Assembly (NCBI GenBank): GCA_020633235.1
Contig: JACKEA010000006.1
Location: forward strand, 1-64,000
Length of the DNA stretch: 64,000 bases
DNA from: Polyangiaceae bacterium
Lineage (GTDB): Bacteria; Myxococcota_A; Polyangia; Polyangiales; Polyangiaceae
Direction: 5' to 3'
In this document: positions 1-9,900 of the stretch, piece after piece
Position numbering within the stretch: the stretch's first letter is position 1
Layout of the letters: each line of letters begins with the position of its first letter
The notes under the pieces: generated by a model
What the model was told of the DNA's origin: nothing
What the model saw: the letters and a program-made list of their open reading frames with translations, nothing else
Database searches by the model: none
Program-made: the position numbers and the translations under genes

Positions 1-262
1 ACAGCTCTTCCTCGAGCTCCGACTCGACGGTCCTTTCGGAGCTATCCAAGGCGGTGCTCGGCGTGGCCACGAGGCAAACTTCCCAATTATCCGTGATTCT
101 GTCCACGAAAGTGGCGAATCCGCTCGGCGCGGTTGGACGCTGCTCCGCGCCCGTCTGCGGTGGTCGAGGTCGCGTTCCCCGAAGAAGCGCGTCCTGACAT
201 CTACGCCCAGTTGCGCGAAGAATTGACGAGCTGCCGCCCGGGGGCCACGACGGCCGGAGCGC
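1..262. other. Leading non-coding stretch
   Basis: No reading frame with recognisable protein character was found on either strand. The stretch ends where a copy of the interspersed repeat begins. Nothing else is supported here. Confidence 0.4.
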
Positions 263-286
263 GAGGTTCCGCGGCGGGCCGACAAG
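263..286 (+). repeat. Interspersed repeat copy 1
   Basis: Reads gaggttccgcggcgggccga and continues with caag. It matches the copies at 44942 and 40253 and is the reverse complement of the form at 60702. It lies just beyond the 3' end of the minus-strand gene that ends at 316. Confidence 0.6.
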
Positions 287-315
287 CCCTGGAAGCGGAC
301 GGATGACGGCGTTTG

Positions 316-819
316 TCAGGCGTGGGGCTCGTTGGCTTGTACGGCGCGCAGCGTCTTCTTGCCCTGGAGCTGGGTGATCCATCGGGTGGCGGCTTCGCCG
401 CGGTTCACGGTGTCCAGCGTGAAGCTCCCGTCGGCGCGCACGGTGATGGTCGTCTTCAGACAGCGGCCGCGCACGTAGTCGGCGTAGAAGTGCAGGGTGC
501 CGTCCGCAAAGCGCAGATGGCGGAGCATGTCCCCCGCGGTCCACTCGTCGCCATCTTCGAAGTGCATGTCGGATACGCCGCGCGGCCGGGCGTGGGCGAA
601 GGAAAGGACGCCCAGGGCGTAGATGAAGCCGAACGCATAGTGCTCCACGTCGCTCGAGAGCTCGCCGTCCTCCTCTTCGATGCCGAGCCGCCCTTCCATG
701 CGCACATGCCGGTCGTCCGCGCTGGTCGGCGTGATCTCGGTGTCCAGTACCGTGATCTCCGCCAGCACCGCGTCCTTCAGTAGCTCGTACTCGATGGGTA
801 CGTCGTCTTCCCCTGCCAT
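316..819 (-). CDS. Hypothetical protein, 167 aa
   Basis: I do not recognise the family. The chosen start (MAGEDDVPIEYEL) is 21 codons inside the longest open frame, because the upstream residues are low-complexity and the body from EYELLKDAVLAEI onward looks like a normal soluble protein. It is acidic at the N-terminus, has an aromatic/acidic central part (EHYAFGFIYALGVLSFAHARP, given here only as a landmark near residues 60-80) and a C-terminus rich in polar beta-prone residues (DGSFTLDTVNRGEAATRW). There is no signal peptide or membrane segment. It has codon use typical of a GC-rich genome. It stands alone upstream of repeat copy 1. Function unknown; that it is a real gene is fairly likely. 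Confidence 0.6.
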   Translation of the reverse strand: MAGEDDVPIEYELLKDAVLAEITVLDTEITPTSADDRHVRMEGRLGIEEEDGELSSDVEHYAFGFIYALGVLSFAHARPRGVSDMHFEDGDEWTAGDMLRHLRFADGTLHFYADYVRGRCLKTTITVRADGSFTLDTVNRGEAATRWITQLQGKKTLRAVQANEPHA

Positions 820-903
820 GGAGCGATTGTGCAGCACTCTCGCCGCCGTCACAACGGGGGAGGAGCTGTATCGGACCGCCATCCGGAGCCAAGCGTGCGG
901 TAC

Positions 904-1467
904 TCAGCGTTTCGGGAGGACGAGCCTCCCAGTGCTCTGGGGCGGACTCCTTGGTTCTTTTGCACAGCGCCCGTTGTGGCAGTATTCATCGAGTTCGCAG
1001 TCGCTCCTTTCCACGCACAGACGCCAACCTCGCGCTTGCGTGCACGCGCTCGCCGCCATGCAAGCTGAGCCGCCAGGCACGAGGCAACAAACCTCGCCCG
1101 TCTGACAGTCGCCAGGTTCGTCGCACGTGATGTCGTATCCCGGTTCCGGACAAGCGCTCGTGGCAGCAACGCAGGTCTTGGATTCGGACTGCGCCGACAT
1201 GCAGCAACGCTGCTGTGGAACCCTGCACGGTGCGTCTCCGCAGGCTACGAGGCCGGGATCGCGTCTCGCGCGATGAACCCAACTCCCTGCATCCGGTCGT
1301 CTCACGCGTGTCGCGGCGGGAGGCTCAGGCCGTCGGCGCTGCTGTGCAGAGGTCGAAGCATTCACCCGGGCTTCTGTCTTGCGGCTCATCCACCAGGCCG
1401 CCGCCACCGCGACCACCAACCCTGCGATCGCGACGAACCCGCGGGTGGATTGCCTCACACTAGCCAC
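904..1467 (-). CDS. Cys-rich secreted protein with N-terminal anchor (cassette A, gene 3)
   Basis: 187 aa. A single hydrophobic segment near residues 10-27 (GFVAIAGLVVAVAAAWW) would anchor or export it. The rest is extracytoplasmic and very Cys-rich, with paired and spaced cysteines (CRVPQQRCC, CDEPGDCQTGEVCC, CVERSDCELDEYCHNGRC) that suggest disulphide-bonded mini-domains. The GTG start overlaps the end of the upstream gene by 8 nt, so it is the third gene of a translationally coupled minus-strand operon. A second GTG at 1458 is possible. The gene at 6498-6878 occupies the same place in the paralogous plus-strand cassette. No enzyme motif is visible. Role unknown; a surface or matrix protein is inference. 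Confidence 0.7.
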   Translation of the reverse strand: MASVRQSTRGFVAIAGLVVAVAAAWWMSRKTEARVNASTSAQQRRRPEPPAATRVRRPDAGSWVHRARRDPGLVACGDAPCRVPQQRCCMSAQSESKTCVAATSACPEPGYDITCDEPGDCQTGEVCCLVPGGSACMAASACTQARGWRLCVERSDCELDEYCHNGRCAKEPRSPPQSTGRLVLPKR

Positions 1468-2191
1468 CGACCTGGCAGTTCACGAGGTCCGTGCAGTTGT
1501 TCTGACAGCATACGTGGCCGCCTTGACAGCCGCCCGGCACGCCCGAGGGAAGATCTCCACACCAGCATTCTGGTTTGGACTGGCCCTTGAACTGCAAGCA
1601 CTTGCCCTCACAGAGCTTGCCATTGCAGCAGCTCCGCTTGACGAGAACGTAGTTCGGCCCAAGCTTCGGCAAGCACGCCGAGCCGCCGTCGACCTCAACG
1701 TATTCCCCGGCCTCGAGCGGATATGCGCCGTCGCATTTGGGGCTGAAAGGTCCGACGCATTGGAAGCCACAACACACTTCCGGCCACAGGCAGCCACCCG
1801 TTGCCTTTCCGCACTCGCAGCTTTGCCCGAGGTAGCACGCCCCCGCACAGTACTTGCCTTGGCAGCATGTGGCGTATCCTGGGTACCCTCCGACATCATC
1901 GCATGATGCTGGCGTGCCGCCGCCGACGCCGGCGGAGGCGCCGCCTCCCGCTGTGCCTGCGGCACCGCCCGACATGGTGCCTCCCGACCCGGCAACGCCA
2001 CCATCTAGGAGTGGTGCGCCTCCGGAGCCGCTGCCGCCATCTGGCGAAGTCCCACCGCCACCTTGAGTTGGCCCACCCCCGAGTCCAGCGTTTGGCGGAG
2101 AGCTGGACAGGTCCGAAATCCCGGAACGCGTGCCGCAAGCGGCCAAGACAACGGCCACGGCGACCACAAGGGAGAACCCTACTCGTGTCAC
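1460..2191 (-). CDS. Cys-rich lipoprotein with Gly/Ser linker (cassette A, gene 2)
   Basis: 243 aa. Signal peptide MTRVGFSLVVAVAVVLAAC has a good lipobox (LAAC), so a lipid-anchored protein is expected. A Gly/Ser/Ala linker of about 80 residues follows. The C-terminal half carries two Cys modules of the pattern CCxGxxC-xGxC-n-CxC-n-GGC-n-CC (starting CCQGKYCAGAC and CCNGKLCEGKC). The GTG start at 2191 overlaps the TGA of the upstream gene (GTGA), which implies translational coupling; a TTG at 2215 is an alternative. The same module occurs once in the plus-strand paralogue at 6091. Function unknown; the domain may bind a surface partner, which is inference. Confidence 0.75.
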   Translation of the reverse strand: MTRVGFSLVVAVAVVLAACGTRSGISDLSSSPPNAGLGGGPTQGGGGTSPDGGSGSGGAPLLDGGVAGSGGTMSGGAAGTAGGGASAGVGGGTPASCDDVGGYPGYATCCQGKYCAGACYLGQSCECGKATGGCLWPEVCCGFQCVGPFSPKCDGAYPLEAGEYVEVDGGSACLPKLGPNYVLVKRSCCNGKLCEGKCLQFKGQSKPECWCGDLPSGVPGGCQGGHVCCQNNCTDLVNCQVGG

Positions 2192-3950
2192 GGCACGAAA
2201 TCCGTGCTCACCCAAGCGTTGCTGGACAGGTGCTGGGGAGATCCCAAGACACTGGTCTCATTCGTACACTCGAGCTCCGGTGCCGGTCTCGAGTCTGTGA
2301 ACGCGGCGACGTTCTGCCAGAAGCCCACCGGCGCGAGATCGAATCCCACCGGATTCCACATTTGAGTCAGTCCGAAATAGTCCCCCCAATAGCCTTCCGA
2401 GTTCGGACACGAGTACCACTCGATGACATGGTCAGAGCCACCTTGCGGCAGGACCAGTGGTGCCAGAGGATGGAACCCCGTGAAAGCAGGGACGCTCACT
2501 CCGCCCACGGTCCGGCTACCAATCGTTGTGCCCCACGGCGCAACGTAGTGGTCAGTAGGGTCAACCACGAAGGTCGTGGAAAGGTAGGCCAGCTGCCACT
2601 CCAACGGGCTTGATACGGGATCGCTGCGCAGTGCGTAGTCAAGCGTAGGCTGGAATTGCTTCCCGTCGTTCGTTCCGACCAACAGCTCCTCTGTGTTCAG
2701 AAAGGGAGAAGTGGAACATTCAGCAAAGTCCTGCGTCTCGCCGACCTGAATCCGGTCAATGCCTTTGGCGTCCTTGTAGTGAAACGCAAAGCGGAACACT
2801 CCCGCGTCACCCTCGAATCCAACGTCGAAGTCATGCCGAAATGCGTTCCGGATCGTACGTTGTTTGGCGCCTACCCCTACCTGTGCATTGGGCGTGGCGG
2901 ACCCTGGGATCATTGCGTTCAGGTCACAACCCGCGAGAGAGTTGATGATGAAAGCCCCGAACTGGCCTTGCCCGAATTCCAGTACGCGAAGTTCCGGCGC
3001 AGAGGTGGAATCAGACACGTGAACGGACTCCATCCAGACGTTTCCAGCGAGATCCGACTTGATTCTAGGCTCCCGCTGACCCACCCCAAGCGAAGCTTCT
3101 CCGGCCGGCACCGCCACCTCTTGGAAGTTCCGCCACCCTGGTTCAGTGCCAGATTTACTACGAAGAGGCGGACGCTTCCTAGATTCGGCTCGCTCGGATC
3201 CGGGTGCTGGGCGAAGAAGTCCTCTACCGCAACCCACACCCGGCCTTCATCGTCCACCCCGACGGCCGTCTTGTCGAGCAGTCGCGTTCGGCACCACCCC
3301 TCTTCGCACTTGAATCCAGAGTTGGGGCAGTCAGAGTTTGCTGTGCACGTTTCTTGGAGTGGGTTTGCGTACGGCACCGCTACGCATTGCGGGCTGAAGG
3401 TCGTTCCACCGTCTTCGGAGCGCGCCACGCAGAATCCGTCGACTGCGGCCAAGACGTGACCGCTAGGTTCGGAGATGGTGTCGGCTCCCCCACTTTCGGC
3501 GAGAAACGAACTGTCTGACGCTCCGAGCTGAGCTAGGTACACACGGCTCGCGTTCAGTGGGTCGGTCACGTTGGACGGATCGGCCCAGATCGTCCAGCCG
3601 GAGAAATGGATCTTCCCTCCGTAGGCCCAGCCTACGCCAGCGGGACTTGGGAATCCCGTTGCGAATCCCATCAGGGAGGAACCCTTGCGGACTTCGCGCA
3701 CCGTGTTGGCGTTCGAGAACACGTATTCGAGCTGGCCGCTCAACAGCGTATTCGTGTAGTCGTTGAATGACATCACGGCAACATCTGTCACGCCGATGCC
3801 GGGCACGTTGTTCTTCGCGGTCGTGAGCGCCGTTTCGGATTGGACTTCCTGGTCGGATATTCCAGGCCCGATGATTGGATCTTGGAAACAGCTCACCGCC
3901 AGCGCCCCACCAAGCACGCTAGCAGCAACAATTTGCCGCTGGATTCGCAT
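2188..3950 (-). pseudogene. Frameshifted beta-propeller-like lipoprotein (cassette A, gene 1)
   Basis: The coding sequence is split into two overlapping frames. The first (from 3950) has a strong Shine-Dalgarno (GGGAGGG), signal peptide MRIQRQIVAASVLGGALAVSC, then sequence homologous to the intact plus-strand lipoprotein at 4505-6091. Near 3136-3138, at a G run on the coding strand, homology moves to the second frame (WRNFQEVAVPAGEASLGVG onward) and continues to the stop at 2188. Restoring one G rejoins the two frames. The C-terminal landmarks SEGYWGDYFGL and FWQNVAAFTDS match GDYWGDYFALV and NWRHVAVYSSD of the paralogue. The cause could be a real one-base deletion or an assembly error. Downstream genes are coupled by overlapping start and stop codons. 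Confidence 0.75.
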
Positions 3951-4011
3951 AGTCCCTCCCATTCCGTGATCGTACTCCGCGCGTGGGCTCGGTCAACCAC
4001 GCATCCCGTTT

Positions 4012-4275
4012 GCGCCGCCCCAACATCCACCTGCTACCCCTTCCACAACCTCCACAAACCTTCCGGCAGTTCCACGTCCAGGCGCCACCACACGCGCATC
4101 GGCTGTTCGCCTTCGTGGCGGAGGTAGTGCGGCGTCAGGAAGCGATCCGCGTAGCGGTGCTCCGGCTTGGTACCGCTGCCTTTGCGGAGCTTCACCATCA
4201 GCACCGTGTGCGGCTGGCCTTGCACGTTCACGTCGCGGTGGCCCACCTGCCACGAAGGATTGTTCGCGTGGCCAA
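4012..4275 (-). pseudogene. Duplicated 3' end of the helicase gene
   Basis: Read on the minus strand this encodes GHANNPSWQVGHRDVNVQGQ and onward to LPEGLWRLWKG plus stop, nearly identical to the last ~80 codons of the helicase gene at 6945-11216, minus an in-frame deletion of about 49 codons between FLTP and HYLRHEGEQ. The similarity also covers about 22 bp beyond the stop codon (4012-4033 against 6923-6944). There is no start codon or upstream domain, so it is a remnant. Together with the intact copy it brackets the plus-strand cassette 4505-6878 as a direct repeat. Confidence 0.85.
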
Positions 4276-4504
4276 GGGTGACGGAGCAATTGGCCTGAGT
4301 GTAGGTCCGGGTGCCACCTCTGTCCGAATGCCAGGTCCGCTTGAAGCCTGGGCATCGTCGCACCTTGGAGGTAGGCTTCGAGGTAGTTGGAGGTTCGCCA
4401 TGGCGACCGGGGTGATGGGATATGGGGAACGGGTATCCACCGTGGCATTGAGTGCACGGCATGGTTCGGTTGAACCGCTGCGAAAACGCACCCGGCGGAG
4501 ACTG

Positions 4505-6091
4505 ATGGCAGGAATTGTCGGAGTTGTTCTCACCTTCGGTTGCTCGGTTTCGGACCCAGCAACCCCACCTCTCATTGGGGCCCCGCAGGAGCCCAACCAG
4601 TCTGGCGAACAAGCTGAGACCGACGCAGTCGTGGCTCAGGCCCTGGATGGAACGACAACAATCGTCGTCGGTCACCGGTTTACCGGCCCCTACTTCCTGA
4701 ACAACGAGCCAGGGCAGAATCCGGACATTTTCTACGGCCCGAACACGGCGGACGGCGTCGTGTTTCGTCGAGGCTCTTCCATCATGGGCCGCTCCTTTAG
4801 CACCAACGGTGGCTTTGCTTGGCAGGCCCCCGGGAAGATCTACCCTGAGTTCGGGTTCGGGGATCCCGTTGCCCTCCTATGGAGCGACCCCGCGCTCGCG
4901 GTCGGGTATGCCAACAAGTCCCTGGTCGCATACGCGAGCCTGGCAGTGAGCAAGCAATCCTTCGATGCCGTAACGTCAGGAACCGATGCGCAAGACTTGC
5001 TCTTCGGTTGGCCGCCAGACGTGGACACGCCAGACGGGCAAGGCATAGTGGACAGCGTCTGCGTGGCGCTGTCCTTCGACGGTGGGCTCCAGTTTCAGGA
5101 CGTTGTCTGCGCTCGCGACGCAGATGTTGGAATTGTTGGGACTGATCAAACGACGGCAGCGATTGGTCGAGGTGACCGAGTCTATGTTGCGGTGGACGAC
5201 TTCTCCGATGACGAGATCCTCTTGTACGAGCTCATCTATCTCGGAGTTCCCGCTCCATTCCTCAACAAGATTCCCGTTGACCCTCTGATGGGTAGCGCTT
5301 CGCACGGACCGGAGCTTCGGCGCGACCAAAGTGGCGAGGTGTGGATGTCGGGCACCGACGCGTTTGGCACGGTGAAACTTTGCCGCGTGACCGACCAAAG
5401 CTGCGAGTTCGTTGGCAATGTCACGTCGAATGTAGACCTGTTCGCGATCTTGCCCGCAGGTGTAGCCTCGCCGCAAACGCTCCGGTCTGGTTCTTCCGCT
5501 GACTTCGCCGTGAATCGCGTGGTTGCTGCGGAATTGATGCTTCGCGAGTTCATTTTCGCGTACTCCCGAACCGGCAACCCAACACTCGGACCGTATGTGG
5601 GCTTGACGCGATGTGTCCTTGCTTCACTCTCTGGCGCACTAACGTGCGAGGACGTCGATGAGTGGGGGACTCTAGCGCGCCTTGGAATGCAGCTTCAACC
5701 GAACATCGACCTAGTAGACAAGAGTGAGGCACAGGACGGATTCGGGGCAGACTGGCGCTACGCTTTCTACGAGTTCGATAGACCTGAGATTGGCAACGGA
5801 AGAGCCCAGATTGCCTTGGCGACACTTTCGGGCACGTTGCCCTCTGCGATTTCCCCTACCGTGACGTTCCAACCACTTGGCGCCCCGGACCCATTGGTGT
5901 GCCCAGCGAGGTACCCAAGCGGGGACTACTGGGGGGACTACTTCGCTCTCGTTGCCGTGCCGCCGATTCCGACCAACCCAAACTGGCGCCATGTTGCGGT
6001 GTACTCCAGCGACGAATCACGCGGTTGTGAGTCGAGCCATCCACGTCAGGGCAGGAATCTTCACGTCGTATCGTGGGGTTGGGTGGATTGA
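4505..6091 (+). CDS. Beta-propeller-like lipoprotein (cassette B, gene 1)
   Basis: 528 aa from the ATG preceded by GGAG. The N-terminus MAGIVGVVLTFGCSVSDP looks like a short lipoprotein signal; starts at 4415 (ATG) or 4442 (GTG) would add a positively charged n-region and cannot be excluded. The body has repeated blade-like strands with motifs such as DGVVFRRGSSIMGRSFSTNG, WSDPALAV and DRVYVAVDDFS, as in sialidase/BNR-type propellers, and ends in GDYWGDYFALVAVPP. It is the intact paralogue of the frameshifted gene at 2188-3950. Its TGA shares one base with the ATG of the next gene (TGATG). Extracellular role unknown. Confidence 0.75.
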   Translation: MAGIVGVVLTFGCSVSDPATPPLIGAPQEPNQSGEQAETDAVVAQALDGTTTIVVGHRFTGPYFLNNEPGQNPDIFYGPNTADGVVFRRGSSIMGRSFSTNGGFAWQAPGKIYPEFGFGDPVALLWSDPALAVGYANKSLVAYASLAVSKQSFDAVTSGTDAQDLLFGWPPDVDTPDGQGIVDSVCVALSFDGGLQFQDVVCARDADVGIVGTDQTTAAIGRGDRVYVAVDDFSDDEILLYELIYLGVPAPFLNKIPVDPLMGSASHGPELRRDQSGEVWMSGTDAFGTVKLCRVTDQSCEFVGNVTSNVDLFAILPAGVASPQTLRSGSSADFAVNRVVAAELMLREFIFAYSRTGNPTLGPYVGLTRCVLASLSGALTCEDVDEWGTLARLGMQLQPNIDLVDKSEAQDGFGADWRYAFYEFDRPEIGNGRAQIALATLSGTLPSAISPTVTFQPLGAPDPLVCPARYPSGDYWGDYFALVAVPPIPTNPNWRHVAVYSSDESRGCESSHPRQGRNLHVVSWGWVD

Positions 6092-6501
6092 TGCGTGCTC
6101 TATGGGTCGTTGTTCCATTCGTCCTGCCGTGCTGTGGAGGAGAGACTGACGCGGTAGGAACTGGCGGGGGTGGCACGGGTGGCCTGGACGCCAGCATGCT
6201 GGACGCGTCTGACGCCTCATCTTACGACGTTCAGGTGGAGACGTCGGTAGGAGGGGCGGCTGGGGAGACCGCCGACCAGAAGTACGCATGGGTCTGCAAG
6301 GATGGTGGCCATCCCAACACCGGAAAGCTCCGGTTTTCCTGCTGCAATGGGCACGTGTGCCTAGGAACGTGTGAACAGGGACAGTGTCAGTGCGGGGACA
6401 TAGCCGGCGGCTGTGCGTTGCCGTCACTTTGCTGCCTGCTCGCGAAGGACAGCGACCTCTTGGTCTGCGGCGGAAGTGGCGTGTGCGATTCGCTTGGATG
6501 A
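6091..6501 (+). CDS. Cys-rich secreted/lipoprotein (cassette B, gene 2)
   Basis: 136 aa. The start ATG overlaps the upstream stop (TGATG). N-terminus MRALWVVVPFVLPCCGG is a signal sequence with a non-standard lipobox (LPC). After a short Gly-rich and Asp/Ser-rich spacer comes one Cys module: FSCCNGHVCLGTCEQGQCQC, then GGC and LCC. This is the same pattern seen twice in the gene at 1460. The order propeller, Cys-rich, Cys-rich is the same as in cassette A, so the three genes probably act together at the cell surface (inference). Confidence 0.75.
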   Translation: MRALWVVVPFVLPCCGGETDAVGTGGGGTGGLDASMLDASDASSYDVQVETSVGGAAGETADQKYAWVCKDGGHPNTGKLRFSCCNGHVCLGTCEQGQCQCGDIAGGCALPSLCCLLAKDSDLLVCGGSGVCDSLG

Positions 6502-6878
6502 ACGTTTCGGCGTTGTTGATTGCGTGCGGGGGGCTCGCTGCGCCCGACGTCGCGAACAATGACGCGTCCCGTGACCAAGACGCCGACGGTGCTGGCCAAG
6601 GTGACGCGACCGGAGTGTCGGATGCAGCGCAGGAACAGCAGGAGAAGGACAGCGCGTCCACCGAGGGTGGATGCAGCCTGGTTGGTTCTGGCCCGGGACT
6701 GGAAACATGCTGCAACGGCCAGATGTGCCACGGCGAATGCAATCCAGCGGCGGTCTACGCCTGCAGCTGCAACGGCTCCGTGTGCCCTCCAAACGCAGCT
6801 TGCTGCCTCATTGAGACAGATGCTGGCGGCCTCATCGGGCCGTACTGCGTCGCGGTCAAGGACTGCGCGCTGCCATGA
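6498..6878 (+). CDS. Small Cys-rich lipoprotein (cassette B, gene 3)
   Basis: 126 aa. The ATGA overlap with the upstream gene decides the start. MNVSALLIACGG is a compact lipoprotein signal with lipobox LIAC. A stretch rich in Asp, Gln and Ala follows (about residues 18-55), then a Cys module beginning TCCNGQMCHGEC and ending in NAACC. It is the third member of the coupled operon. The gene ends 66 bp before the convergent helicase stop. No enzymatic motif was seen. Confidence 0.7.
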   Translation: MNVSALLIACGGLAAPDVANNDASRDQDADGAGQGDATGVSDAAQEQQEKDSASTEGGCSLVGSGPGLETCCNGQMCHGECNPAAVYACSCNGSVCPPNAACCLIETDAGGLIGPYCVAVKDCALP

Positions 6879-6944
6879 ACCCCCACCGTCCAGCTGAATG
6901 CGGGGTTCGGTCGCGAGCTTCCGCGCCGCCCCAACATCCACCTG

Positions 6945-9900
6945 CTACCCTTTCCACAACCTCCACAAACCCTCCGGCAGTTCCACGTCCAGGCGCCACC
7001 ACACGCGCATCGGCTGTTCGCCTTCGTGGCGGAGGTAGTGCAGCGTGCCGCAGTAGACGAAGTCGTCGCGGTCGTCGTAGCGCGTGAACAGGTGCACGCG
7101 GCGGCCTTCGGCGTCGTGCTGGGTGATGTGCCGGCCCTTCGCGGACTCCAGCTTCGTGCTCGCTTGGCTCTCCCACTGAAACTCCGCCGGCGTCAGGAAG
7201 CGATCCGCGTAGCGGTGCTCCGGCTTGGTGCCGCTGCCCTTGCGGAGCTTCACCATCAGCACCGTGTGCGGCTGGCCTTGCACGTTCACGTCGCGGTGGC
7301 CCACCTGCCACGAAGGATTGTTCGCGTGGCCAAAGGCGCGGGCGATGGCGTCGCGGTTGTACTTGCCCCACAGCGTGAGGCCCGTCGCTTCCTTCACCAC
7401 GCCCAGCACCCGCGCCACCGGCTCCACCTTTGCGCCGGCGGGCAGCGCGCGGTCGGCGTGCGCGGGGTTGTCGCTCCGCAACAGCCAGCCGCCATCGGGC
7501 TTCCGGATCGGGACCTTCAGCGCCGCGAACGTGGTGTCCGGCGCATCGTGTCCCACTATCAGGAAGGGACGTCCTTCCACCTCGGTTACCGCGCCGCCCC
7601 GCCACCATTCTGCCAACACCAGATCCCCGTCTTGGATCGGGTGGTCTCCGCCATTCATGGAGTCCCCCGAAGCGCGCACCACGAAGTGGCGCTGCGCATC
7701 CACCGCGCGCTCCGTCTCCACCGCGAGCGCGCTCTCCGCATCCACCGTGGGGTTGCCCTTGCCAAAGGCGCCGCACGCCACTTCCAAGTCCGGATAGAAC
7801 GGCAGCTTGGGGAAGGGGATGACCTCCGCCCCCGGCGCCGTCTCGAGCGCGGGGCTCTCCGCACGCCGTAGCAGCCAGCGCTCGTTCGTGCGCAGCAGCT
7901 CCACCGTGTGATGCGTGCCCGGCTGCCCCGCCGCGGGCCCGAACCACCCGCGCATCAACGCCGGCAGCACGTTGGCGCCGCCCCCCGCCGCCGTCACCAC
8001 GTTCACGGCGATCTTGGCGAAGCGAAACGTGTACCTCTCGCCGTCCACCTCCACCGGCGTCTCGCCGCTGGGTGTGTCCGATCGCACCGCGCGATCGAAG
8101 CGCAAGATCGGACGCCCGCCGGAGTGCGAAACGGCCAGCACGATCGGCGCATCCCCCGCGCCCACCGGCGTCTTGCGCTGCAGCTTGTGGAGGTGATCAC
8201 GCAGGCGTAGCTCCACGAGCTCCGCCGTCATCGCCTCGAAGCCCTCGCGATCGGCCTCCGCCACCGCGTACGCAGGCTCGAAGCGATCGCCCTCCAGCCG
8301 AAACCACGGCTCGCTCGTGCTCTCTCCCCGCGCCCACACCCGAAGCGGCATCTCCCGCCACTTGCGCGCCGCCGCGGTGGAGAACGGATGCCGCTCGGTG
8401 TCTTCCCGAAGCTCCGCGAGCAGCAGCGGCTGCCGCGCGATGGCCTCGTGGGAGCGCTGCGCGTTGTCCGTCACGTCCATCCCCTCGAACAGCGCATCCG
8501 CATCCAGCAACGTTTGCAGGGCCACGGCCTTGTAGGCCTTGGTCATTTTGGTGTTGGTCAGATCGCGGAACCACGCGGCGTGACGCGTGAGCACCCGCGC
8601 TTCTTCTTCCGTGAGATCGCCCTGCGCCTGCACCAGCTCGAACCAGCCGCCGTAGCGTTCTTTCGCGGGCCTCAGGCTCACACCGGTGCTGAACAGCTCC
8701 GCCGCCGTCGGCCGCCGCCCGTGGCTGTCGCGAAAGGTGACGTACTCGTACAAGAGCGCGTCCTCCTTGCTCACCCGCGCCAGGCGCTCGAGCATGTCCA
8801 GCGCTTCGGTCTCGATCTCCACGGAGCAGCCCTCCGGCAGCGTGAGCGCGTGCTCGCGAAGCCGCGCGAGCGCCACCGCTGCCGGCAGCTCGTCCCCCGC
8901 CAGGTACACCAGGCCCTGCGGCTTCTGCAGAAAGCTGCGATGGTTGCCGATGAAGTCCACCACCGTGAGGTGTGTCTTGTCGTCCGCCCGGCGCAGGCCA
9001 CGCCCCAGCTGCTGCAGGAAGATCACCGGGCTCTCCGTGGGGCGCAGCATCAGCACCACGTTGATGTCCGGCACGTCCAGCCCCTCGTTGAACACGTCCA
9101 CCGCGCAGATGATCTCGAGCTCCCCCGCCCGCAGCTGCCGCAGGGACTCCGCCCGCGGCGCGCTCGTCGCATCACTGTGCACCGCCGCTGCGGCGATGCC
9201 GCGCTCCCGAAAGAACCGCGCCATGAAGTCCGCGTGCGCCGTGCTGCAGCAGAACGCCAGCGTGCGGCGTGGCAGCGTGGGCGCCTTGTTCAGGTACTCC
9301 GCGAGCGCTTGCTCCGCACGCGCGCCCGTCTCCAGCGCCGCTGTCAGCGCCTCCGCGGAGAAGCGACCGCGCCACGGGATCGGCTCGTAGTCCACCACGT
9401 CCTTCGCGCCGAAGTAGTGGAACGGCACCAACAGCCGACGACTGATGCCCTCGATCAGGTTGGCCCGGTACACCAGGTTGTCGTCGCAGAGCTCGAGCAA
9501 GCTCGCGCCGTCCAACCGATCCGGCGTTGCCGTGAGCCCCAGCAAGAAGCGCGGCCGAAAGTGCCCGAGCACCTTGCGATACGTGGCCGCCGCCGCGTGA
9601 TGAAACTCGTCCACCACCACGTAGTCGAAGTGGTCCGCCGGAAACCGCGCCAGCTGATGCTTCCGCGCCAGCGTCTGCACCGAAGCGAACAGCACCTCCG
9701 CCTCCGTCTCCGCGCGCCCCATGCCCAGCGTGCCCAGGGTCTTGTCCGGATGCACCCGCGAAAAGCTCTCCTTGGCCTGGTCCAAGATCTCTTCTCGGTG
9801 CGCCACGAACAGCGCGCGCTCGCCGCCCATCGCCCGAAAGTCGAAGGCCGAAAGGAACGTCTTGCCGAGCCCCGTGGCCAGCACCACCAGGCCCCGCCGC

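Noticed and set aside
6856..7947. Minus-strand frame of 363 codons over the helicase 3' end
   Set aside because: It overlaps the confident helicase gene on the same strand in another frame and has the Arg/Gly/Ala-rich composition of a GC shadow.
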